In this document: positions 8,401 to 17,319 of the stretch, one piece after another
How positions within the stretch are numbered: position 1 is the stretch's first letter
Layout of the letters: every line of letters begins with the position of its first letter
NCBI GenBank assembly: GCA_003550305.1
Contig: QKYT01000686.1
Location: 9,427 to 26,745 of the forward strand
DNA from: Glomus cerebriforme
Lineage: Eukaryota; Glomeromycota; Glomeromycetes; Glomerales; Glomeraceae
DNA: 17,319 nucleotides
Direction: 5' to 3'
Position numbers and translations under genes: made by a program
Notes under the pieces: model-generated
Databases searched by the model: none
What the model was told of the DNA's origin: nothing
Seen by the model: only the letters and a program-made list of their open reading frames with translations

Positions 8401-9804
8401 CTAATGTATATATGGCTTCTTTTTTTTTATATATTCTTTAACAATTCCTTCTTTATAATTTTCTATTAAATCAATAAAATCATCATTATACCAACCAAAA
8501 TTCCAATCGGATTTTAATATCATAGGATGTCTCCCTTTCCAATTATTAAAAAATAATTTTAAGGATTCTATATCAGGAGGCGAAAATTTAGAAAATCTAA
8601 ATTTAAACAAATTGATTGGTGATGATTTAGTTAAAATTTCAAATACATTATTCCAATAGAAATCTCCCCAACCAGAGAAATGATCAATAATGTGTAGCTT
8701 ACTTAAATATCGACAATTAATCAATAATTGTTCTAATTCTAAAATATTATTATTCATAATACTTAACCTAAGTTTATTAAGTTTTGGACAATTTTGATAT
8801 ATAGTCTGAATAATCCTCTTATTATTAATCTCACTATAATCTCCACAATTAATTTTTATCACACTAAGATATCCACTTGTATTTTCAATTAAAATTGTTA
8901 AAGATCTGATTGAAACATTCGTAACTTTTAAAATTTGTAAAAAAGGTAGAGATAAATTCTCTAAATATATTAATCGATCTAAAACCAATTCTAATTGTTT
9001 TAAATTCACAAATGTTGAAAGAAATTTCGTGGCAGGTTGCGTATTTGTTGTAAAATATTGTATAGTTTCTGTATGTTGAATCAAAGAATTTTTAATAATT
9101 TCAAGAAATGATTCATCATAATTATTTATTGAATGTTTCTTAATTAGAAGATGAAAATTAGATAATCTTTCTATAGCTTTGATTAATTTAACGAATCCAT
9201 AATTATTATTTTTCCTATCAATAAAAAGTTTCAATTCTTTAATTGGTTTGCATATTTCTGTTAATCCATCTAAGATATTATCATTTATATTACTATTACA
9301 ACTAACGAATTCAAGTTCTGAAAAACAATATTTCGCCCCAGGAATAGTATGTATTTGATAATTAAATTGACGGGGTATATAAAGGTGCGTAAATTTTGTA
9401 TTTTCATTAATAAAAATATTAATTATTTCATTTTTAATAAGTGAAATTTTAAATTTTGCATTTATAATATTAAGTAATATCCTTTCAATTTCGTTAAAAT
9501 TTAAATGTTTACAAAAATTAATATAATTAAATAAAGGTCTTTGATATGAATTTTTCAAAAAAATAATATTTTGTCTTAAATTATTTCTTAATTCTTTTGA
9601 AAAATATGAAACAATTACGCTTAATAATGATACATCCTTTCTAGAACGGTCTAAATTTTTCCAAGGATCTCGCCATAAAATTGGAATAATTATTTCACAC
9701 CAAGTTTTATTAACTAAGAGACATGAATAAAGAGTTGGTTTATGATCTTGAAAAGTTTTGAATATCAAATAAAGTATATCTTCATTTAGTTTGATTATTG
9801 CCAT
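8401..9804 (-). CDS. F-box-like protein with leucine-rich C-terminal region, 467 aa, single exon
   Basis: Likely substrate-binding subunit of an SCF-type ubiquitin ligase; the target is unknown. The N-terminus is a divergent F-box: residues about 1-46 run from MAIIKLNEDILYLIFKTFQD through LLVNKTWCEIIIPILWRDPW, with the usual pattern of an L-x-D-I-L helix, C-x-L-V-N-K-x-W, and a P-x-L-W-R-x-P-W ending. The remaining 420 residues are rich in Leu, Ile and Asn with spaced leucine/asparagine segments (for example LKQLELVLDRL, CPKLNKLRLSI, CRYLSKLHII), like irregular leucine-rich repeats. The architecture and length (400-600 aa, intronless) match the large F-box family of glomeromycotan fungi. The ATG directly starts the F-box, so the start is convincing. 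No frameshift or in-frame stop is seen. An alternating AT stretch lies about 65-75 bp upstream and could be a TATA element. No second exon is needed. Confidence 0.9.
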   Translation of the reverse strand: MAIIKLNEDILYLIFKTFQDHKPTLYSCLLVNKTWCEIIIPILWRDPWKNLDRSRKDVSLLSVIVSYFSKELRNNLRQNIIFLKNSYQRPLFNYINFCKHLNFNEIERILLNIINAKFKISLIKNEIINIFINENTKFTHLYIPRQFNYQIHTIPGAKYCFSELEFVSCNSNINDNILDGLTEICKPIKELKLFIDRKNNNYGFVKLIKAIERLSNFHLLIKKHSINNYDESFLEIIKNSLIQHTETIQYFTTNTQPATKFLSTFVNLKQLELVLDRLIYLENLSLPFLQILKVTNVSIRSLTILIENTSGYLSVIKINCGDYSEINNKRIIQTIYQNCPKLNKLRLSIMNNNILELEQLLINCRYLSKLHIIDHFSGWGDFYWNNVFEILTKSSPINLFKFRFSKFSPPDIESLKLFFNNWKGRHPMILKSDWNFGWYNDDFIDLIENYKEGIVKEYIKKKKPYIH

Positions 9805-9868
9805 TTTTTTTAAAAAATTTTTTTTTTGAATAAAGATTATTAATATTCAAAGGGGACACATTTGTGTG

Positions 9869-9879
9869 ATATATATATA
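9869..9879 (-). promoter_or_regulatory. Alternating AT stretch, possible TATA element of the F-box gene
   Basis: Eleven alternating A/T bases lie 65-75 bp upstream of the F-box ATG (9804). An ACACA-TT-TGTGT inverted repeat (9855-9866) sits just downstream of it. Chance occurrence is likely in this composition. Confidence 0.25.
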
Positions 9880-10006
9880 CTGTATTTTGACATGATGTAC
9901 AGAAGTACAAGACTTTGTTCTACGTATCACGGAAAGTAATCCTAATTTCGTTAATCAATAGTCACCTGGACATGTCGATCCAAATGACATTGTTCATATG
10001 ACGTAT

Positions 10007-10044
10007 CATGTTTAAACATGGGGGTCGTCATGTGATCACGTGAT
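10007..10044. repeat. Two perfect palindromes, one containing CACGTG
   Basis: CATGTTTAAACATG (10007-10020) and ATCACGTGAT (10035-10044) lie 14 bp apart, about 200-240 bp upstream of the F-box start. CACGTG (10037-10042) is the core bound by bHLH factors in fungi. Whether it controls the F-box gene is unknown. Confidence 0.45.
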
Positions 10045-10804
10045 AATACAAAAAAACGAATTAATATACCACAAGTATATCATAGTTTTCAAAAAAATAG
10101 GTTTGTTTTTTCTTTATTCCAACTTTCCATGTTGGCATTTTCTAATGCATTTTCAACAAGACCAAAATAAATACACTACAGGTATAAGTCCCTGTTGAAG
10201 ATCTATTTAATATAATATCGTCTTCAACCAATTTACGTAAAACCAAATCATCCAACAAAAATGCATCTAACACAAGTGGTATCCACTATCAAATATGACC
10301 TGTTTCCCTATGAGTAAAGTTGATAATTGGTGTTGAAAAAAAGCAAAATTTTGAACCATTTAAGTTCAGTCATTTTATTTCTATTATACGATATACTCTT
10401 AATAAATCACATTTTTTTTTTTTACAAACCTTCGAATCAAAAACTTTTTAACAGTCAAGTTTATCTTAAAGTTATTCTAACTAATTTTTGTCTTAATTTA
10501 ACGAAAGTATATAACGATAATACGTGACGAGAATTCGCAACTTTTTGTACCTTTTAAACTATTTTTCTGTTTAACATCACTAACAACTTACACTTAAAAT
10601 TATTAAAAAACTGAAAACCAAGTTTCAATCAGATTTTGCAGTACGTGTCATATTTTTACTTGTGGATCATTACAGAAATTGATTTTTTGCTATGTAATAG
10701 GCCTAGATTTTTACTATTATTATGATGAGAATCTACTACTAATTAGTATTAGTAAAATGTCAATTACCGAAAACTAAAAATAATTTTTTTTCACATTAGT
10801 AATC

Positions 10805-10888
10805 AATACAAATTTGCCGATCAAAAGGTCTTAACTTTTAAGAATTAACATAAATTTGCCAATCAAAAGGTCTAAACTTTTAAGTATA
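10805..10888. repeat. Two 42-bp tandem units
   Basis: AATTTGCCGATCAAAAGGTC followed by TTAACTTTTAAG at 10811-10842 is repeated 42 bp later as AATTTGCCAATCAAAAGGTC followed by TAAACTTTTAAG. Only a few mismatches separate them, so the duplication is recent relative to the surrounding decay. Confidence 0.8.
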
Positions 10889-11241
10889 GATCAGGCACAG
10901 ATCCGCACAATTTAAAGACTATTTACGATTTTACATGAATTTTTTTTAGTTATATAGAAGTCTGTTATTTAGAGATTTTACGTAAAATGAAAAAAAAATC
11001 GATTTTTTCAATTAAAATTTAATGAAATGCTTCTAACTATTAAATTTTTTATGATTAAGTGTAAATTAATAATGAGAAACAATCTTTATAGAGATGAAAA
11101 GGTGTTAATTGAATACATTTTTGGTATTATTTAATATTTCTCTTTTTCTTTTAATATAAGCGTTAATAAAATGACTTTCTTTGTAGAGATATACTGTATA
11201 ATAAAGAAATTATTATTATTTTTAGTACATACAATATAATA

Positions 11242-11480
11242 TTATATTGAGCATAATAATTTTCCAAATTTGATGCCTTTTGATATTAATTCAAATGCTT
11301 TTTGCTTATTAACATTAGTTCCAATACCTATATCATAACACAATTCTAGGTCATTTAATCCACCTTAATCTGCCACCTTCTGATACAATTCAAATGCTCT
11401 TTGTTTATTAATTTCAGTCTCCCAACCTTTTGGGTATCTCTTTCTGCTAATTTTTAAAATTTTTTCAAAAAGAGGCTTGT
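11242..11480 (-). pseudogene. Sel1-repeat gene remnant with in-frame stop
   Basis: Sel1-like repeats are about 36-residue helical hairpins that act as protein scaffolds and are abundant in these fungi, often downstream of a kinase domain. The minus-strand frame gives one unit (GWETEINKQRAFELYQKVAD), an in-frame TAA at 11365-11367, then a second unit (CYDIGIGTNVNKQKAFELIS, then KGIKFGKLLCSI) and a stop at 11242-11244. The pattern GIGT-x-x-N-K-Q-K-A-F-E-L is diagnostic. The expected AxLGxxxAQxxL segment after the first unit is degraded (GGLNDLEL). Upstream the frame stays open but loses similarity before about 11480, and no start or partner domain is visible. Two repeats and one stop make this a relic rather than a gene. 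Confidence 0.75.
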
Positions 11481-12198
11481 ATTGAAATGTTGTGAAATAA
11501 TTTTACAAATAAATTGGCTTTTCTATACCACGACATATTTATTTGCAATAATAGGTGTAATTATTTAAAATAAACTTTTTTTTTAATATAATACTATTAC
11601 AGGTATGGGTGGCGGTAGCTCTAATTTCAATTCTTCACTAGTTAAAATTAAAAATCACCGGAGGGTGAATTCTAATTAAAATGTTTTTAAAATTATATTT
11701 CCTAAAATTTAAATCAAAAAAAAAAAAAAACCATCATTTTATTTTTTTTTAAAAAAAAATACAAAATAATCGACTGGTTTAATTTTGGCCAAAATTTTGA
11801 TTTTTTTCGGGTCTAATTTTGGCTATAATTAATTAGAAATTTTGGCCAGAATTAAGAAATCATGAAAATCCGTTCTGAACCCGGAAAATTAATTACCGGC
11901 CCGGATCGGCCTTTAAATCATTATAAATTTGTTTGTATAAGTGGAAATAGTTATCCCATATTATTTTTCAATAAATTTTACATAAAAAAATTTTTTATTG
12001 TGGAATTTCTAATAAATTGAAACGTTTGAAAAAGAAATTTTTTACTCAAAGCAAACTCTATAAAATTAATCCTATAAGTTTTAACCTGAATCATATAACT
12101 GTCCTAATGTGGGTTAGCATTATATTTCTGTGCCAATTTATAATATTTTAAGAAGTTTGGTCAAACAAAGATAATTAATCAAATCTTAAATAATATAA
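11481..12198. other. Spacer with palindromes between Sel1 remnant and channel gene
   Basis: It contains long A/T runs, a GC-rich spot (CCGGCCCGGATCGGCC near 11899-11914) and the GGCC palindromes. The 12100-12198 part should hold the 3' untranslated region of the channel gene. No gene was seen. Confidence 0.45.
11781..11854. repeat. GGCC-centred palindromes
   Basis: AATTTTGGCCAAAATT at 11781-11796 is a perfect 16-bp palindrome. AATTTTGGCCAGAATT at about 11839-11854 has one mismatch pair. A third relative, AATTCCGGCCAGAATT, lies at 401-416. They may belong to a short non-autonomous element. Confidence 0.45.
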
Positions 12199-15100
12199 CT
12201 AATTGTGATTTTGTGTTACCCTTAATTCTTGTATTTCTTTTAATACTTGCTGCAAAAGTAGACTAGATTTATCCTCATTATTATTTTTAACATCATTAAG
12301 TTCTTTTAATAAATTTTGCTTCATCTCTTCTAATTCCTGATGTAAAGCAGTTTTATTTTCATCAATATTTTGAATATTGAGTTGTTTTAATAGAGTTTGC
12401 TTCATATCTGGAAAATCATTAGTTCTCCATTGACCTTTAATAACCAATCTTCTAATTTCTTCACGAGTCTTATCAGCATTGGCATAATAATATCTTGAAA
12501 AAATAGATTTGTTAAAGTATTAGTATTTAGAAAATACTATTTTTCTATTAAAAAAGAAAATTAACATACATTACTTCGGGAAACCATGCATCCCAACGTC
12601 TCTGATGTGGCAATAGATAAAATAACTCAATTTCGGCCAAAATCTATAGGTTTGAAATTCCTTATTACAAAAAAAAAAAAAAAAAAGGAACAAAATTTAT
12701 GTTAAATAATAATGTTATTGTATATACCTTTGCCTTTTGTATCAGATATGAAACTCTATCATTATCTTTATCAATTGCCATATTGAGTAATCCAATAAAT
12801 AAATTCATAAGATATACAACAATCAAGATTGAAAATAAGACAATCAATATTACAAGTGATGGATTATTTAAATATGACCAATTGGATAATGCACTTGGAT
12901 CACCTAATAATAGATTAAAAATTTAAATAATTGTAATAGATGACATTAAAAATAAATATATTTTTTTCCAACATACTATACCTGTCAAGAATTTATACAT
13001 TGCAAAAAGTGCAGTTCCAAAATCTGTAAACATATTTGTATTATCATTTGGTGGTTGAATAATAAATGGATTAGGATCCATAGTCCCATCATCAAGTATT
13101 TTACTATAAGCAGAAGCCAAATTCCAAGGATTATTTGGATCATTATTATTTGTACGTTGATCCAAAGAAAATCCAGATCTTGGAAATAATAAAATATAAA
13201 ATGCATGTGCAAAACTTATTATNATAATAAATANGAGTACTAANAAATAAATGATNTGTTCNGCAACACTGATAATTATTGCAAAATATACNCCAAAAGA
13301 TTCAAATGCTCTAAAAAATAATAAAAATTTTATATCTAAAAATAGACATGAAAATGAAAGTAATGGAATTATATGACCATTCATATCTTTTGTTTGAAGC
13401 CAATAAATAGAAGTGTATATTGGAAGTAAATATGCAATTATATCTATAATATTATTAATATTATTAATATCAATCTTTACATAATATAATTAAAATTAAA
13501 AATTCACATACCAAACATATTCCAATAATCTTTAATCCATTTAATAGGATCATAAATGATCTGACGAATTTCAAAACTCAAATGAATAAATCCAAGTATA
13601 ATTGAAGTAATCAAAAGTTGTTTTTGGATATCTTTATCAATATATTGCTGAGGAATTGTTGCAGCAGCAGTAAAACATCCAAGTAAAGTCATAAATGAAA
13701 TCCAAATTATTGTATAATAATATTTTCCATAGGTATTCCATTTAAAATTAATTAATGCCTCTCCATTCCATGTTTTATAGATATCTTCACATATTGTTCT
13801 AGTAAAAGGACTAGATTGAGGTCTAATTAATTCCAAAAGCCAATTATAATTTTTTGGATAATTTACAAACTTAATATAAGGATTCATAAAAGTGATTGTT
13901 GGTGTTGTTGATGTATATTTTGAAATTTTACGAAAAATAAAACAATAGAATCGAACAAACCCCTCAAATCCACCATAAAAATCATTAATAAAATGGTATT
14001 TTAATAGTAAGTAAAATATAGTAAATAAAATGGGTAAAATAGGCAAAGTTAAAAGAATTGCTATAAATTGAAAAAGTATAAAAACTAAACCAGCTACATC
14101 CAGCAGTCTTTCACATATTACAAGATATTTTGTCCATAAAATAGACCGAGTTAAGTTAATTATTTGAAGATTTTGAGAATAAAGATGTAAGCTGTTGTTT
14201 TGATGTTCTATATTATAAGAATGAGAATCTATGATCATACTTGATTCTAATGAATATTTTAAAGTATACTCTGGATAATATTCATTTAATAATGATATTG
14301 TAGAAGTAATAATACTTAAAAACATCTTATTTTGTAAATCTACTTTAAAGTAAAATATACATTTTTTATAGATACGATCTATTAATTCTAATTTATGTTC
14401 TTTGATCGCAAATGATAATAATTCAACTCCATATTTCAAAAAACTTTCTTTATTATCTATTATATCTGAAGAAATCCATTTATCCCATTTATCATTCTTT
14501 TTAAAATTATCAAAATTCGATAAAGGTAAAGTAGGTTTTGACATCTTTTTTTGTAATTTTTTCATTTTTTCTTCTAAATATAATTCCATAAAATAAAAAT
14601 AATTTAAAGAAATAGATTTATTATTCTCATTAAAACGATAAATGAAGATACCGTTACTTGATATTATAAAAATATCATTGTTTTTAAATAACTTAATTCC
14701 ATGTAATTTAACATAATATTTTAAATTTGAAAATTCATCAATTCTTGTGCAAACTGATTTCCATTTATTACTTTTGTTAAAAACTTGTGTTTCCAATTTT
14801 AATTTTTCAATTATTCTTATTTCCCATTTAATTGAATCATTTTTTCTTGTACAATAGTCTTTACTATCTGAATCATCTTTATAATCTCTAAGAAATGCAT
14901 GTATATCATTTATATATAAATTAAATAAATGAATATTTAAGTATTCATGTTTTTTGAATGAAAAATTCATTTTTGGTAATTTAATCTTCCAAACATCTTC
15001 ATCTGGAATAATATTTTGATCTTTCTTTTTCCAATGATCTAACATGATGGAAATACAAATTTCATTACTTAATAATGGAAGAAATAAATTGTATAAATCA

Positions 15101-16305
15101 ATATAATCAGAAGCTTGAACATTGGTTTGTTCTTTTATCACCCCTAGGGTTTCAACTTCTTTTTCAGTTTGTTGCTGAATTTTAGGTGTTTCAGTTTGCT
15201 GGTTTTCTTTAAGAATTACATCAATTTCGGTAGATACTATATTATAAAGAAATAACAAAATTTAGTATAAATTATAATAATCATAATTGTAGGTTTTATT
15301 TCTATTTTTTATTAAAATACGAATTAATGATATAATATAAAAAAAAAATACCGTTATTTGTGTCTAAAGTAATGATAGGAATTTCTAACTCAATTGAATA
15401 AAAAATAATTTTATCCTTGACTTTTAGACAAATAAACTTTTCATTGCTGGAAATTCTGATATCTTTCGACTTAAATGAAAATTGAATAATGGTTAAATAA
15501 TTATTATGCATAGTGTATTCAAATGAATAATTTTATTACCTCAATTTTCTCCTCATTACCAAATATTCTTATACGTTTTTCAGTAAGAAGATCCCATTCA
15601 TGAATGTAAATATTTGAAAATAATAAATAAAGTCTATCATATTTTGATATACTAATCATATCGTAACCTTTGGGTATATCGTAAATTCTTTTACACATCC
15701 ACTTATTATTTTTGGTTTGTGTGGAATAAATCCAAATATTACTTTTATCCTTATAAATATTTCTTTTATAATCTCTACTATGCAAAATAAATTCATTTTT
15801 TAAATTAAAGGTGCAAAAATAATTATGAAAACTGAAATAATCAAAATTTAGTTCAATTTCTTGACCATTATTGTTCATAACGATTAAACCTAATAGAATA
15901 TAAAAATATCAGTTACCATAATTAAATAAATATTTAATCAAATAATTATCACATACCTAAATAATTATCATTTTCATAAATATACGCCAGTTTCTTATCA
16001 TCGGAAACACACATGTTGACCACGTTATATTTTGAAGTATGACAGTAGTCGTCTGGTTTAAGTTGAAACTCATCCATATCCTCAACATTCTCAACATTCC
16101 AACCGATAAATGAATTATCTTCTGAACTATAAGTAACAAGGTACGTTTCTTTTGGTGATAATTCTATCATAGTAATAGGTTTACCATTATGTGGTTTATC
16201 ATTTTTTTCGGAATTTTTTTTTTCGTCATCAGTTTCAATATTGTTTTCGACATCGATTTTATCAATATCATCGATTTTTACGGAAATATCAGTCGATTGA
16301 CTCAT
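12199..16305 (-). CDS. Propeller-like N-terminus fused to a TRP-like ion-transport channel, 8 exons, 1182 aa
   Basis: Predicted plasma or internal membrane cation channel. Exons read on the minus strand: 16305-15957, 15889-15540, 15469-15352, 15236-13512, 13443-12982, 12903-12728, 12643-12570, 12493-12199. All introns are GT-AG (67, 70, 115, 68, 78, 84, 76 bp; phases 1,0,1,1,1,0,2) and every join stays in frame. Residues 1-30 are acidic and disordered. About 40-490 has WD/propeller-like strands (IELSPKETYLVTYSSED, DIRISSNEKFICLKVKD, WDLLTEKRIRIFG). Hydrophobic segments lie near 641-685, 778-799, 812-832, 845-863, 872-893 and 898-934. A pore-like helix and loop (DFGTALFAMYKFLTGD, 988-1003) is followed by the last helix (about 1018-1041, LMNLFIGLLNMAI). 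A coiled coil covers about 1113-1178. The pore, split between two exons, resembles TRPV-type channels. The start is the first ATG, with a TATA-like box about 95 bp upstream. Six N bases lie in exon 5. The fold of the N-terminus is inferred; the channel call is strong. Confidence 0.87.
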
Positions 16306-17048
16306 TTTGATAATTAAAATTTAAGGCTAAGTATTTTTTTTTTTTTAAAAAAAAAAAAAAAAGGAAAATTAACCTAATGAATTATACCGTCCGTTACGAT
16401 TTTATATATACGTGTATACGTCGTTATTGTAAATAGTTGATAAAGCAATGATCATCATCTGTTTATGTAAATAAATTTAAAAAATGACTGAAAATCTAAA
16501 ATGGTAATTTACAATAGTAATAAAATTATTTACTAATAAAGTGGCGTTTTTTTTGTGCCTTTTTCTATATTATCTTTGCCAAGAAATTTTTAATCACAAA
16601 ATCAAATCTTGAACAACAGACAATAGGATTGAAATTCTATTGTTCGATAGTATATTGTTTTGTGTAACGGTGGTCTTTGAAATTTTGAAAAACATAATTA
16701 ACTTTTAACTGCATACTTAAACTATCATCATTTTTTTTTTGTTTGTCTACAGTAAAAAATTAAGTTTAATCATATGAAATTAATATTATCATCATATCTT
16801 GTCAAGATGAAATTTATAGCAACGAAAAAGTGAAAAAAAATTTCACAACTACTTTCATATTAGTGCGATCACTTAGTTCTATAAAAAAAATGAGAAAATT
16901 CTAAATTTCGATGCGCACAACGGTTGATCATCAATAGAGATGCAAACAAAACTATTTAGTCTAAATTAGCCAAATATCAAAATTTAGCCCGGGTGATCTT
17001 TTTATTTTATTCTAATGCAGTATAATATAATTGTAATAAACATATTCT
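16306..17048. other. Channel gene upstream region, no further gene seen
   Basis: The promoter-proximal part has an oligo-A/T hairpin (about 16335-16364) and a TATA-like box. An imperfect inverted repeat, CAATAG...CTATTG, lies near 16619-16641. No coding frame of note was found. Confidence 0.4.
16401..16410 (-). promoter_or_regulatory. TATA-like box of the channel gene
   Basis: On the minus strand this reads TATATATAAA, about 95 bp upstream of the ATG at 16305. A long oligo-T/oligo-A run (about 16335-16364) lies between the box and the start codon, as is common in AT-rich fungal promoters. It is a motif match only, in AT-rich DNA where chance matches are frequent. Confidence 0.35.
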
Positions 17049-17174
17049 TTAAAAAAAAGCAATAATTTTATTGAAGTCCTGTATATCATTCCTTATTTTA
17101 TTCACTTTTTCGCTTAATTTGTAATTGTTCCTCCAATCTTCATGCATTTCTTCATCTTTTTGTGAATACGCCAT
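17049..17174 (-). CDS. Small hydrophilic ORF, 41 aa, probably a broken gene end
   Basis: An ATG at 17172-17174 opens a frame MAYSQKDEEMHEDWRNNYKL, then SEKVNKIRNDIQDFNKIIAF, closed by TAA at 17049-17051. The composition (charged, with spaced Leu/Ile/Val) suggests a helix or coiled coil. The ATG lies inside the presumed 8-bp target site of the hAT-like end that starts five bases upstream, and TGA occurs two codons before it. The likeliest reading is the 3' part of a gene cut by the transposon, with the ATG internal by origin. No family is recognised, and the call rests on codon character only. Confidence 0.25.
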   Translation of the reverse strand: MAYSQKDEEMHEDWRNNYKLSEKVNKIRNDIQDFNKIIAFF

Positions 17175-17178
17175 CGCT

Positions 17179-17319
17179 CAGTGTTCGGCAAATGATTTGA
17201 AATGACAAATGAATCAAATGACAAGTCATTTGTCATTTGTCATATAAAAGTCAAATGACCAGTCATTTAAGTCATTTAACCAATATTAAATTTTTTTAAA
17301 GTTTTTATTAATAATCTTA
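17179..17319 (+). mobile_element. hAT-like transposon end running off the window
   Basis: CAGTGTTCGGCAAATGATTT begins at 17179 and continues with three AAATGAC motifs (17200, 17216, 17253) and four inverted GTCATTT motifs (17225, 17232, 17262, 17271) within about 80 bp. Dense subterminal motifs in both orientations are usual for hAT ends, where transposase binds. The candidate 8-bp target site is CCATCGCT (17171-17178). The rest of the element lies outside the window. Confidence 0.55.

Larger units (their letters stand above)
9805..11241. other. F-box upstream region and unassigned DNA
   Basis: The first 250 bp should hold the F-box promoter (AT stretch, palindromes). At 10142-10285 on the minus strand a 47-codon open frame (WIPLVLDAFLLDDLVLRKLV, then EDDIILNRSSTGTYTCSVFI) has a protein-like mix of residues but stops at both ends and no family match. 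The 42-bp tandem duplication follows at 10805. The rest shows nothing. Confidence 0.4.

Noticed and set aside
10035..10044. Palindrome as a bacterial-type operator
   Set aside because: The window is eukaryotic (introns, F-box, retroelement RNase H); at most this is an E-box-like site.
10327..10527. 66-codon plus-strand ORF
   Set aside because: Starts from a non-ATG codon, low-complexity Leu/Ile/Asn/Lys content and no recognisable family.
12665..12926. Separate ORFs on both strands over the last channel helix
   Set aside because: The minus-strand frame is exon 6 read into intron 6, and the plus-strand frame is its antisense; both are explained by the spliced model.
12971..12981. Alternative donor GTATGT at 12976 for exon 5
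   Set aside because: Using it shifts the frame and destroys the FLTGD pore motif; the donor at 12981 (GTATAG) keeps the frame and gives the expected family sequence.
14402..14596. 64-codon plus-strand ORF
   Set aside because: Antisense of the large channel exon 4, which has clear coding sense on the minus strand.
15949..16305. 118-aa stand-alone protein at the 5' end of the channel gene
   Set aside because: Its last two codons lie past a clear GTATGT donor (15956-15951); splicing joins it in frame to the next exon, so it is exon 1.
1..17319. tRNA, rRNA or CRISPR array
   Set aside because: No cloverleaf-like box A/box B pair, no rRNA core and no regularly spaced repeat-spacer pattern was seen on either strand by eye.

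Overview
The window is very AT-rich nuclear DNA from a filamentous fungus. The best fit is an arbuscular mycorrhizal fungus of the Rhizophagus/Glomeraceae type. This rests on short GT-AG introns (67 to 115 bp), long A/T runs, an intronless divergent F-box gene, and pieces of families that are greatly expanded in that lineage (protein kinase, TLDc, Sel1 repeats, ion-transport proteins with a propeller-like N-terminus). The organism call is an inference; no rRNA, tRNA or mitochondrial marker was seen.

Layout. From 1 to about 1010 there is one hAT-like transposon end and unassigned DNA. About 1010-1900 is copy 1 of a dispersed repeat that carries a decayed lysine/glutamate-rich reading frame. 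1901-3631 is mostly non-coding, with one imperfect tandem repeat. 3632-4226 holds two broken pieces that look like a protein kinase on the minus strand. About 4400-5560 is repeat copy 2, inverted relative to copy 1. 6400-6762 is a TLDc-domain remnant with an in-frame stop, cut off upstream by repeat copy 3 (6762-6960). 7651-7815 is an RNase H scrap of a Ty3/gypsy-like retroelement.

Only two genes look intact, both on the minus strand. 8401-9804 encodes a 467-residue F-box-like protein in one exon. 12199-16305 is an eight-exon gene for a predicted 1182-residue protein: a propeller-like N-terminal region, a six-helix ion-transport channel domain with a pore-like FLTGD motif, and a C-terminal coiled coil. 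I worked out its seven introns by hand, and all junctions keep the frame. Between the two genes lies a Sel1-repeat remnant with an in-frame stop (11242-11480). The right end has a small ORF that touches a second hAT-like end.

Nothing suggests that the genes act together as an operon-like unit. The F-box protein would be a substrate-recognition subunit of a ubiquitin ligase, and the channel protein a membrane cation channel. The rest reads as a gene graveyard in which remnants of expanded families are broken by, or lie against, repeats. Twelve isolated N bases fall into two clusters, repeat copy 2 and channel exon 5. This suggests that near-identical copies elsewhere in the genome were merged during assembly.
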